This document shows positions 1 to 11,659 of a stretch of DNA of 22,500 nt, one piece after another. The stretch is from the NCBI GenBank assembly GCA_009760855.2, contig WPIO01000006.1, positions 5,998,501-6,021,000 on the forward strand. The letters are read 5' to 3'. The notes beneath the pieces are model-generated. The model saw only the letters and a list, made by a program, of their open reading frames with translations, made no database searches and was not told the origin of the DNA. The translations under genes and the position numbers were made by a program. Within the stretch, counting starts at the first letter, position 1; every line of letters starts with the position of its first letter. This stretch comes from Cristatella mucedo (taxonomy: Eukaryota; Bryozoa; Phylactolaemata; Cristatellidae).

Positions 1-994
1 GTAGGTCGCTACAGTAGACTCACGAAGCTGCACTGACTCTGATGTGTGATATGCTCTAAACCTAACAGAAACATAGGTTTGAAGTTTCGATATAGGATTT
101 TAAGTGTTCCAAAACTACTCGTTTCAGTGTCCTGTGATAGCAACAGCAGTAAGGAGACTGTGAGGACATTGCTAAAGCCTAGTGTTGACTTTTAATGTGC
201 GGCCTGACAATACCCTCTGTGATATGATGAAGCAGCATTTGTCCTGTAGCATATCTCTTGGCAACGCTATAGTTGAAGCACCTTACAAATTTGATAAAGT
301 TTTTCGTATCTCTTCCCAGCAGGGGCAGAGAGTCTTGGTTATTTAGTATTCACTACGACTCAATAATTTACGCTTGAGCTGCTGGATGCTGCAAGATTGA
401 TGCTTGTAGTCATTAGCGAGAGGGTGGGGGAGAGAGGGAGGTAAGGTGCTATCGGTATTACCTCAATGACCACCTCCAAGTCTGCCACTATTGACATTAC
501 CTCAAAGTTTATCTCAATCTAAGAAGATTACTAGCCCACCATACCCATACCCACTGTTATTCTTTTGACATATATAGATTTGCCTATTTGCCGGGCGTAC
601 ACATTAGCGAACCTTTCGGTTTTTTTGGTGATTAAGAGAACTATTGTTATCAATGGGCTTCTGGATCTGAAGGCTGGTTACGGCTATGAATGAGTTTGTA
701 CGTCTAGTGAGCCTCATGTAATGTACCAATGAATATGACTGAGCTTGAGCTCCACGAGGCAGCTATTCTTCCCGGAGAGATGCAAAGACGTCGGAGCCTG
801 CCGGGCTTCCAGCCGTTCTGTTGGGCCGACTAAGAAGCCCCTGTCCTCGTCGGCCGTCATTGCAATGGTCTACCAGCCTCTGCTTGATCAATTTCAAGGT
901 CTCTTTACACGTTTTGCCTTCTTTTACCTACCCCTCTCTAAGAGTGAGAGTGAATAAATGAAAGGCTGAGAGAGAGGGAGATAAAGAGAGAGCT

Positions 995-997
<3 letters not shown>
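1..997. other. AT-rich DNA without recognisable gene
   Basis: No exon of any protein family I recognise lies here. Open frames are short and show no conserved motif. I looked for the upstream RCAN exons (the RRM-like domain) on the + strand and found none. A short frame near 729-832 contains the peptide ELHEAAILPGE, which is reminiscent of RCAN ELHE, but it does not continue into a known RCAN pattern. The segment may be an intron of the RCAN gene or intergenic DNA. Confidence 0.5.
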
Positions 998-1048
<51 letters not shown>

Positions 1049-1071
1049 TGTGTGTGTGTGTGTGTGTGTGT
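998..1071. repeat. compound (GA)n-(GT)n microsatellite
   Basis: A pure GA run of about 48 bases passes directly into a GT run of about 26 bases. A shorter imperfect GA-rich stretch lies just before it (about 968-997). Repeated His/Thr/Ser/Leu reading frames on the minus strand are translations of this tract and not a gene. Confidence 0.97.
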
Positions 1072-1249
1072 CCGTGTGTTCATGAGTAAGAGTACGAGCT
1101 AAGAGCCTGAGTGAGACTCCAAACGTCAAGCGACAGGGCTGCTCGTTTGACTGGCAGCCATTGGAATATTTCGCTGGACATCGTCGGCAATTTCATGACA
1201 AGCGTTTGGCATAAAAACTGTATCTTCAGGTAAACTAATCTGACTAATG

Positions 1250-1605
1250 ACAATAACAATAATATGCTTGATAAAGCGTCCTCAGAGAATTCAATCTCTT
1301 TCTAGGCACTTTAAATTTGCTGTAAAGGAATAACGATCGGGTGGTTAGTGGTAGCATGCTCGATAAACAAAATGAATAACATGGTTAGGGGTGACATGCA
1401 CAGTGTCAGCATGCATAAGCACATAAAGGATGAATCACTGGGACCCACTAAATGCTGTGATAAATAGGTGCTTTTTTATTTCTTTTTAAATGTGGTCAAG
1501 TCAAGGGATGTCGTGATCAGGCTTTGGGAGTATACAAACTAAAGGCATCGTCTCTAAAGGATTTTAGGTTTGTACGAGGTATAGGTAGACCACTGTGATT
1601 ATTGA
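1250..1605 (-). mobile_element. antisense 3' fragment of CR1/L2-like LINE (copy 1)
   Basis: Read on the minus strand, this segment matches the 3' end of the LINE at 14290-15141. The shared stretches include the terminal hairpin region with AGAGATTGAATTCTCTG, the GTGCATGTCACCCCTAACCA stretch, and the coding part around the codons for GACTTGACCACATTTAAAA. It lacks an intact reading frame, carries many substitutions and small gaps, and is older than the 14290 copy. The upstream boundary on its strand, near 1600, is approximate. Confidence 0.85.
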
Positions 1606-2794
1606 GAAACAGTAAACTCGGTAAGGAGTTGTACCGCAAAATTTGCTGTTGCGGTATATTTACACTGATTAAAGGCCAGGTATGTTAGTAAATAAACTAT
1701 ATCAGCCATTCTTTTTTTCATAAACATGCTGAGGCGTAGTTATGCGGCAGAGTCGTGTAACCCATGTGAGCGTACAAATCATCGATTACGTTCGAAAGAT
1801 TCATGGGTTGTCTATAGATAGCTTTTCAGCCCACGGAACTTTTTTTCATAGCCAGTCATGCTGCGATAATCGTCACTCATCTTTTTTCAACATCTGGAGA
1901 ATCAAATTTCTTTGTCTCAAACTTAAAATTACCACAAGGTTTCAGCAGACGTCTTGCTACTGTCCCGTCTTTACTAGATCAACATACAGCAACACTTTGG
2001 GGCGGCATTTCATGGCTGGCCCCTGGTATTTGGAGATCCCATAGACTGCTTTTAGTGACATTTTTAGTGAAATATGAGTGACATATTTCAGGCCCCTTTC
2101 TCAAGAATGAAGCTCCAAAGTATTGCCTAAGGAAGTCTCACAAGACAGATACGGCTATAACTTAGTGAATTTAAGAATTGCCAGAACTTAGGCTAATTTA
2201 AAACCTCCAATTAAGCTAATTCTATTAGAAGATAAAAACTGAGTTACTTATGATGGTTCGGTTCCTTGCATGTGTGTCCGTACATGCACCCAAGGGCACG
2301 CGTATTAGCATCTTCGCATGTGTCGCTCGTGTGCTAGTCTGAGGCGACCCAAGCCAGGCAAGATGACTAAGCAGTCTCACATCAATTGGGCTGCTGCCCT
2401 GGTATAGCTACATGGCCGATTCCGTACTGCGTTACAACAGAAGAAAAAGGTAAAAGGGAAAATTATTGTATTGCAGAAGGATCGAAGCCGAAACTGGTCG
2501 GCCGCTGGCAGCTGACTGGAATACCAGCTAAACCCATTACTAAATACGAGACCGATTACACGCCTCGCTTATCTTTTATTTATTAGCAAGAATCAAATTT
2601 AGACATGATTTTTAGCACCCGTTGACAAGATGGCAGGATTCCGCTGGCCTTTCTATCGAGTAAACAATGTAGCTGTAGCTGTAGTTTGACATGCCCGTCG
2701 CTTGCCGACATCTCTGCCGTGCAATCTCAGCTTTCGCGGCCGCAGGCGGTGGGCGAAGCCGCCGAACCACCGCTCAGAGTATGGCCATTGTCAG
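1606..2794. other. non-coding stretch upstream of RCAN exon
   Basis: No exon, RNA gene or clear repeat is recognisable. Open frames at 1742-2044 and 2386-2586 have no recognisable domain and look like chance. The stretch ends in the TTGTCAG acceptor of the RCAN exon, so at least its right end is RCAN intron. Confidence 0.5.
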
Positions 2795-2972
2795 AGCTCG
2801 GAGGTCACTAAAGCCAAGCCGCTCGGTCAATACCTGGAGCCGCCGACACTGGAGAAGCAACTGCTGATATCGCCGCCCACATCACCACCGGATGGATGGG
2901 ATCCGCTGTACGAGCGAGAGCCGACGACCGTCAACCTCGACCTTATCTCTGCTGTGGCCCAGCTCCAGCCAG
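2795..2972 (+). CDS. RCAN penultimate exon
   Basis: This is 59 codons plus one base. The exon starts after the acceptor TTGTCAG in phase 0 (first residues SSEVTKAKPLGQYLEPP) and ends at CCAG|GTGAGA in phase 1. It carries the LISPPTSPP signature. An open frame runs upstream of the acceptor to 2702, but its translation there has no RCAN similarity, which is why the boundary is placed at 2795. Confidence 0.87.
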
Positions 2973-3488
2973 GTGAGAAGGGACGACTCCCGATTCGCCG
3001 ACTGGAGGCCAACGTAGCACTATAGCGTAAAGCTCTGTGCCACCCCTTTCCAGTATTTTTTCAATTCCAAGTCGCTGCTGTGCTTGTTGATCTTCTCCCG
3101 ACGGCCAGCTCTCTGTCACAGATGCTCTGCAGCAGCAGCAGCAGCCATGAGTCCACAACCGCAGCAGCCTCCATTGCAAAAGCAGACAGGACACAGCCAC
3201 GACTGAAGCAGCCGCTGCTACTGTCTGTGAGGCCAAGCAGGAGCAGCATCGTCGAGTAGCTGCCACAACGGCAGACTCCTCAATTACCGAGGGCAGATAA
3301 TATTCCTTTTGATTTTAGGTGGAATGCAAGAGCTGTGCGAGGCCTCATCAGAGCATCCTGGCGTCGTGGTGCAAGTGGCACCGCAGGAGAAAAGTTCGAA
3401 TGACAAAGAAGAACTCTCATCGAAGCATCCCAAACTAAAAATGCCACAGACGCGGTGCCCCGAGTGGACACCAGACAAAGTCGCCTGA
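2795..3488 (+). CDS. Calcipressin / regulator of calcineurin (RCAN), last two exons
   Basis: RCAN proteins bind the phosphatase calcineurin and tune its activity in the cytosol, and so NFAT-type signalling. Joining 2795-2972 to 3319-3488 gives 115 residues in frame, ending at TGA. The order of motifs is that of the RCAN C-terminal half: YLEPP (vertebrate HLAPP, an LxxP calcineurin-contact element), then LISPPTSPPDGW (the family signature FLISPPxSPPxGW with phosphorylatable serines), then VNLDLISAVAQLQPG (vertebrate YDLLYAISKLGPG), then PGVVVQV (vertebrate PSVVVHV), an acidic/lysine stretch, and PKLKMPQTRCPEWTP (vertebrate PKIIQTRRPEYTP). The N-terminal RRM-like exons are absent from the visible sequence, so the gene is partial at its 5' side. 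The PxIxIT-like element is degenerate, but the TxxP element (TRCP) is intact. Which RCAN paralogue it corresponds to cannot be told. Confidence 0.9.
2973..3318 (+). other. RCAN last intron
   Basis: The donor is GTGAGA and the acceptor TTTTGATTTTAG. The 346-nt length excludes a multiple of three. It contains a short CAG run at 3129-3143. If retained, translation continues GEKGRLPIRRLEANVAL and stops at 3023-3025. Confidence 0.85.
3319..3488 (+). CDS. RCAN terminal coding exon
   Basis: The split glycine codon (G|GT) is followed by 55 codons and TGA at 3486-3488. Residues include PGVVVQV, a charged linker and the C-terminal PQTRCPEWTP, which aligns with the QTRRPEYTP tail of vertebrate RCANs, a calcineurin-interacting and inhibitory region. 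The open frames on the opposite strand across this exon are shadows. Confidence 0.9.
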
Positions 3489-6596
<3,108 letters not shown>

Positions 6597-6720
6597 TGGT
6601 CCAGTGGTTAAGGTGCTCGCCCAGACCAAGGTCTGGCTGAGGTTTTGGGCTCGAATCCAGAGGTAAATGTGAAGCGTCTGGATTAAGTTATATTATGGCG
6701 CTATACAAATGAATTATCTA
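6597..6720 (+). mobile_element. tRNA-derived SINE, copy A
   Basis: A box-A-like TGGTCCAGTGGTTAAGG lies at the start and a box-B-like GGCTCGAATCC at 6648-6658. The 3' part GAAGCGTCTGGATTAAG...GGCGCTATACAAAT matches the tails of the copies at 9801 and 16181. The internal block GCTCGCCC(A)GACCAAGGTC is shared as well. Boundaries are approximate and no clear target duplication is visible. Confidence 0.82.
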
Positions 6721-7748
6721 TGTATATGTTTTTAATTATATCGTAATGATGCTAGGTGAACTAATCTTGAGAGTCAGATTTTACGACTTTCGGGTTATAC
6801 TTGGTTTGCCCACTTCGCATGAATATTTTAATGGGAGCCATTTTGAAAAGGTACCTCGCATTGGCCTTATCTTCCGGGACCCTATCATCATGCACAATAT
6901 GCCCAAGTACAAGCTAAAAGTATTCATCGATGCTATCAATGTAAATGCCGGTTATTCCGATATCTTTTTAACCTGCTTTTAAATTCCCTCCATAAATGCT
7001 CACAGCCACGGTTTTCTGTTGGCTGCCGCATTCTGCAATAAAAATTTATTAAAATACCAATACGACTGGCGGGCAATCGTACGTTTGACCTTATTATTAT
7101 ATTCACGTTATTATATACGTTTTACCTTATATTCGTGCAACAGTTAATATAAGGAGAATGCATTTGCTACGCCCCATGCATACCAACATTTAGTTGTTTC
7201 GAGTAAATTGGGAAGAATTAGAAGCACAAAGTCTCTTGACTTATTTCATTGGGAGGGCAAAAACTCAAGACTCGCGGCGACACAGTTTTGACCACTTCTT
7301 GTTTCTTCCCTTAAAGGCCGCGGATAATTAATTACCTTTCACAAACCTCGTAGCTTCAGGTCTGGTCAGCAGAATCACTCGTGTGTTCCATAAAGCAAGA
7401 GTAACCTCAAAACGGCCATTAAAAACTCCAAGTATCCGGAGGGCTTCAATCGACATAAAACCGCACTATCATATATTTGGAATAAAGGTGAAAAGTATTG
7501 GTAATGTTCCTCGCTCATACATTCACTGAGATCCTTCGAGGTCCAAGGGTTCACCCAATTACGTTTACTTTCCCTTAAAGAATTACAGTAGCTCGTTCAA
7601 TCTGCTCAGCGGCTGACTGGCCCGAGGAAATGCCGAACGATACCGGCCAAGCGAACCTACTCGATTTATCGAGTAGCCAGCTGTAGGTTGTAGGACATTC
7701 CCTCCCCCCCCAATATTTCCCCCTATGTTGATGAATGTATAACTAAAA

Positions 7749-7756
<8 letters not shown>
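6721..7756. other. intergenic with dispersed 65-bp module and AT-rich DNA
   Basis: Positions 6785-6852 share GTTTGCCCAC and GGGAGCCATTTTGAA with 8797-8860, so this is a dispersed repeat module and not an exon. The open frame at 6746-6982 is largely this module. A perfect 8-bp hairpin lies at 7657-7676. No gene is seen. Confidence 0.5.

Positions 7757-7781
<25 letters not shown>
7757..7781. repeat. short (AT)n microsatellite
   Basis: An alternating AT run of about 25 bp inside ACATACATATAT...ACATG. Confidence 0.9.
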
Positions 7782-7785
<4 letters not shown>

Positions 7786-8704
7786 ATCAAATGAAGTTCA
7801 CGCTGTATTAAAATAAAATCAACTCAGTATAAACGGCGAATCGATAGCACGACCGACGGTGGCGGTACGGCCAACGGGGCGTTGGCGGCGGCGGTCGACG
7901 CGCGACGCCCGGTGCAGCAACGACTGCGGCGGCGGCGGCGGCGGTGAGGTTTGGACGGGCGGTAGCCGGTGGTGCTGAGTAGGGAGACGGTGGCGGCGTC
8001 GGCGGCGGCCGACAATACTGCCACGCGCTCGCGGCTGCTGCCGAGAGCGTCTGCTGCTGGCCGCCCGGGGCAAAGCTTTGACCTTGAGCTTGGTGGTCTA
8101 CCGAAAATCAGGGCCGCAGCGACCGCATTTCTAATGACTATAATGTATGAATATGTTATATATTATTTACTACATAAATTTTTTTTTAAGATATGTAAGC
8201 AAGACAGTTCATATCACGGCATTTCCATACGGGTGGGAAGGAAATGCCCTACCGCAGGGAGAAATGTTCGGGGGGGGGGTAATGTCCGTACCCCAGCCGG
8301 CTGTGTGGTATGTTAGTAGAAGGTCAGCAGAAGGTCAAGACCAGTGGAGGGAAGACGTTAAATATAATTTCTCTTAGAAGTCTTTCGCTCATCATTCCAG
8401 ACGTGTACAGGAATTTCAGTAGCAAGGTGAACCTTATTCCCTACGGGTGCCATTTACAGCCAGCACTTGCACCGCCGTTAAGGTTGAGCCAGCGGCTGCC
8501 CTCAGGGCTGCACTGCTGAGGAAATGGATCAGCTTCTCACCCGCTGAGGTACAGCGGCGAAGCATGAATGATAGTGCATCGACCTTGGAATGCATTGTCT
8601 CTCTCAATTACGGACCGATTACTCCTTTCGCAAGTGTGAGCCAGGCAGGCAGGCAGGCAGCCCCGCCCCAGCCACCGTTTACTGATCGCGACGCATTGGC
8701 CGCT
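7782..8704. other. GC-rich trinucleotide block and intergenic DNA
   Basis: Positions 7855-8070 are rich in CGG/GGC triplets, including a pure GGC run at about 7926-7944. Every frame is therefore open and yields Arg-, Ala- or Pro-rich peptides on both strands. No conserved domain is seen. A G-homopolymer occurs near 8270-8279 and a (CAGG)n short repeat at about 8642-8660. Confidence 0.5.
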
Positions 8705-8862
8705 GGGTCTTGGCCCAGGGGTAAGGCGTTCGCTTTTCTTGACCCATGTCGCGGGTTCGAGTTCTCACGGGGCGATCCTTTATTGCAACCGCAACTTTCG
8801 GTTTGCCTCGGTTTGCCCACGTTGCGCTTAGGTTTTAACGGGAGCCATTTTGAAATAAGCCG
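8705..8862 (+). mobile_element. tRNA-derived SINE-like element, second family
   Basis: Box-A-like TGGCCCAGGGGTAAGGCG lies at 8710-8727 and box-B-like GGTTCGAGTTC at 8754-8764, spaced as in a tRNA head. A body follows containing CGGTTTGCCCAC...GGGAGCCATTTTGAAA, which recurs at 6785-6852. It lacks the AGAGATTAAGTTCTC tail of copies A-C, so I treat it as a separate family. Confidence 0.6.
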
Positions 8863-8940
8863 CGACAGTCCGGGGAGGTAAGTTGCTCGCTCTTCACGAC
8901 TGAGGTCGTGGGTTCGAATCTTGCCGTGGACGAAGCTTTG
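8863..8940 (+). mobile_element. second tRNA-like head in tandem
   Basis: GGGGAGGTAAGTTGCTCGC resembles a degraded box A. GAGGTCGTGGGTTCGAATCT at 8902-8921 includes a good box B. It directly follows the element at 8705 and may be a dimeric SINE or a second insertion. Confidence 0.5.
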
Positions 8941-9054
8941 CCAACTGAACTGCAAGCGGTGACGATAGCCGTTAACGCTCTTGTGCCGCTACTAGAGCTC
9001 ACTGCCTGTGGACTCGCTTCGCTGAGTCCTAGTTGAATTACGCGTCTATTACAC

Positions 9055-9154
9055 ATCGCTCCCGAAAATACCGGTCGCCATCTTACCGCCTGACAGAGGG
9101 AAGGATCGCTCCCGAAAATACCGGTCGCCATATTACCGCATGACAGAGGAAAGG
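9055..9154. repeat. 50-bp tandem duplication, two units
   Basis: The units at 9055-9104 and 9105-9154 differ at only a few positions. Each contains CCCGAAAATACCGGTCGCCA. It shows no coding continuity with its surroundings. Confidence 0.95.
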
Positions 9155-9366
9155 AAGGGCGGACTTTCTCGCTTTAATTCGTAGAGATATAGATGAGGCT
9201 GCTATACCAGCTAATTTTTTCTATTTTGTAACATCGGCATTGCGTTTCAGCCGGAACCATGTCAGCGTACACTTGCAGTGGTTATAGCGCTTAAGGCTCT
9301 TGTGATGATTTACGTAGGACGCTGTTAATCAGCTAACTCATTAAAGGCGATCCCGACGGAAAACCA

Positions 9367-9430
9367 TATCTTAGCTCAGGGGTAAGATGTGTCACACTCG
9401 CTGACCCCCGGCCTAGTTTCCGAATACTGC
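9367..9430 (+). mobile_element. degenerate tRNA-like SINE head
   Basis: TTAGCTCAGGGGTAAGATG matches a box A well. The expected box B position holds only the degraded TTTCCGAATAC at about 9417-9427. It is probably a decayed SINE and not a functional tRNA gene. Confidence 0.35.
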
Positions 9431-9800
9431 AGCTGGCAATCCTCCGCAGCCCACTGTAAGCACGGATGCTAGCCTTGCTATGCATATTTTGTCGCTACAT
9501 TAATGCGGCCGTTGAATACGTCGACCTTTACTTTTACTTATACATAAGCAGAGACGAGATATCCAGTATAATTACCCAGTACTTGACAGGGTTGCTACGG
9601 CAGCCAGTAACGCTTTTAGTGGTCGGATATCGGCCAAATTTTTTCACTTTCAGCGTTAGACGAACACTCAAATTAATTGCAATTCGTAAAACAAAACTTA
9701 CCTGTAAGCGAAAACGGAAGCAGCATCAGCAGCAGGCGAGAGCTTCCTTAGCCATCTTGGCTGCCTGCTCAATGCCGCCAGTTGGCATTTTGACATTTAG
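9431..9800. other. intergenic, nothing recognised
   Basis: An open frame at 9466-9855 runs into the SINE at 9801 and has no recognisable domain. I take it as chance. Confidence 0.45.
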
Positions 9801-9958
9801 TTTGGCCCAGTGGTTAAGGTGCTCGCCCGACCAAGGTCGAAGTGATTGTATTTGATGACCGAGGTCATGGGGTCGAGCCCAGTGGCTTACATGAAGTGCT
9901 CGAATAGAGATTAAGTTCTCCCGTAAGGCACTAGGCAAATTTATTTTATTTTATTTTC
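9801..9958 (+). mobile_element. tRNA-derived SINE, copy B
   Basis: Box A TGGCCCAGTGGTTAAGG is near 9803 and box B GGGTCGAGCCC at 9870-9880. The block GTGCTCGCCCGACCAAGGTC is shared with copies A and C. The 3' tail GAATAGAGATTAAGTTCTC...GGCACTAGGCAAAT is followed by a (TTTTA)n end. This is the clearest copy of the family, and its tail also matches the LINE 3' end at 15078-15135. Confidence 0.88.
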
Positions 9959-10381
9959 ATGTCCACCGGAGCCTTCTGCGATTAATTTACGGCGGCCCCA
10001 ACCTAAGGGGTTAGACGAATAAGTACCAGACCTTAAGAAATATAACGAACAAGAATCAGCATCTTGTTTGGAATATGCGTAGCAGCAGTGGCATAACAAA
10101 TTTGATTTCTGAACTTTACATTCAATTACGAAAGTATTATCGCTTTAGTTTTTATCAGTCCACACCTAGAAAAATTCATTAGCAAATTTGACACGGCTTC
10201 CGTTGATCCTAACTCACAGTATGAAAACACCTATAGGTATTATTGCACAGGTTTTCATAACGTGCGAATTGCTTAGTGTATCCTTCATCAATCCTTTTCA
10301 CAAAGGCAGTTTTTGTGAGGATAATAAATTAATGTAAATACTTCACGGCACATAGAAAAGCTAGACAAGCTGATGGGCACC
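9959..10381. other. AT-rich intergenic DNA
   Basis: No gene is recognised. A 9-bp inverted repeat (TATGAAAAC at 10220-10228 with GTTTTCATA at 10251-10259) surrounds the short palindrome ACCTATAGGT. Confidence 0.45.
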
Positions 10382-10466
10382 ACGACAAAAATCTGCTGAC
10401 AAAATAATCCCGACAAAATAACTCAATTGATGGAGATCGACCAAATAGCCCCGAAAAAACCACAGA
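10382..10466. repeat. degenerate short-unit array with GACAAAA core
   Basis: GACAAAA or a near variant begins at 10384, 10398, 10412, 10439 and 10453, at intervals of about 14 bp or twice that. The core and the following CCC resemble the reverse complement of the 15-bp units at 11465-11659. Confidence 0.45.
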
Positions 10467-11464
10467 TTAATTAAAAACTCAAATCTGTTATATTGTCATT
10501 AACTCTAAAATAGAAAATATTCCATTACGATGACGAAAAATTGATTTTAAAAATGTTATATCAAACATGCTAAAAAGTGAACATTTATCCAAAAATCTTT
10601 TCTACAGAATAAAAAATACAGTCTGTCCTTACTTGAAAGTCGGAGATACGAACTCAGCCATGGTCACACACACACAAAATTGAAAATCAAAATTAATCTA
10701 AGAAAACTTTCAAAATCCACCCGCGGTCAGTAGATTTGACAACGCCGCCAACAGTAGCGAGAAAACTATGTCTGATAGCGTCAGAACGAACTATAGAAGA
10801 ACGTATTCTATACCATTCTTGACTAATAAAGGTTTGACTTACGACAGGTTTTCCGGTCCCTATCTATTTCGTAAGTCGGGCTGACTTTAATTCAAGATTA
10901 ATTTATTGATTAAACTAATTGATCTATTCTACGTTATTTTCTTAATTTTTTGGGTGTCCGTTTGCCACTAATTTATTTTCATTTATTCAAGGTACCACGC
11001 TTTTCAACAGATCATCGATTGCAATCACCCACCTGTTTTCAAACTCAGTGGAGAACGCTGAAAGAAGCAGGACATAATAGAGATCGATATCGTATCTTTC
11101 CAAGAAGAGAACCGACAACCTGACGCATTGAAGGCGAAGGAAGTGCAACTCAATCTGTGACTTCAAACTCTTGTTTCAAGCAACGATGACATAGAGTGTC
11201 TGGATTACCTCCATAGAATTGTACACACTCTGACGATCTAATTTGCGATTCAAATGATATCAAAATTATCTATCTTACGTTACATTGAAATTTTTTGACT
11301 CGAACCTTCAAAAATGTATTACTCAAGGAACGTTTCATTACAGATTCAATTTTATATTGATTAGTTATTTATCGTTACGTTTTTATTATGGTTTACTTAT
11401 TTTGTGCTATAGTTACTCCGAAAGTATCTACTTTATTGAGCTTAATAATAGAGCACTTTGTCTT
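10467..11464. other. AT-rich DNA between two short-unit arrays
   Basis: No gene, RNA or known transposase is seen. The left part of the 11285-11728 open frame lies here, but it has no recognisable domain. Confidence 0.45.
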
Positions 11465-11659
11465 GGGCTGTTTTGTATGCTAGTCATTATGTCGGGGCTG
11501 TTTTGTATGCTAGTCATTATGTCGGGGCTGTTTTGTCGTGGGTTGTTGTGTTGTGGGCTGCTTTGTAGTGGGCTGCTTTGTCGTGGGCTGTTTTTTCGTG
11601 GGCTGTTTTGTCGTAGGCTGCTTTGTCGTGGACTGTTTATTCGTGGGCTGTTCGGTCGG
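11465..11659. repeat. 15-bp minisatellite, unit GGGCTGTTTTGTCGT
   Basis: Two 30-bp higher-order units (11465-11494 and 11495-11524, identical) are followed by nine 15-bp units from 11525 to 11659 with scattered substitutions. The unit is a multiple of three and lacks stops, so it reads as a Gly-Leu-Phe-Cys-Arg type repeat on + and an Asn-Ser-Pro-Arg-Gln type on -. I regard that openness as a by-product. Confidence 0.95.

Noticed and set aside
729-832. Short frame containing ELHEAAILPGE, considered as the RCAN exon before 2795
   Set aside because: Apart from ELHE the residues do not follow the RCAN RRM pattern and the frame ends in a stop without a donor at the right place.
7819-8316. Arg/Ala-rich frames over the CGG-rich block
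   Set aside because: Triplet repeats keep all frames open. No conserved residues, splice logic or start context supports a gene.
9055-9154. CRISPR-like or satellite array
   Set aside because: There are only two abutting 50-bp units with no spacers, in eukaryotic DNA. It is a simple tandem duplication.
8710-9430. Functional tRNA genes
   Set aside because: Box A and box B words are present, but I could not pair a full acceptor stem or a normal anticodon arm, and the sequences are followed by SINE-like bodies. A covariance-model search would be decisive.
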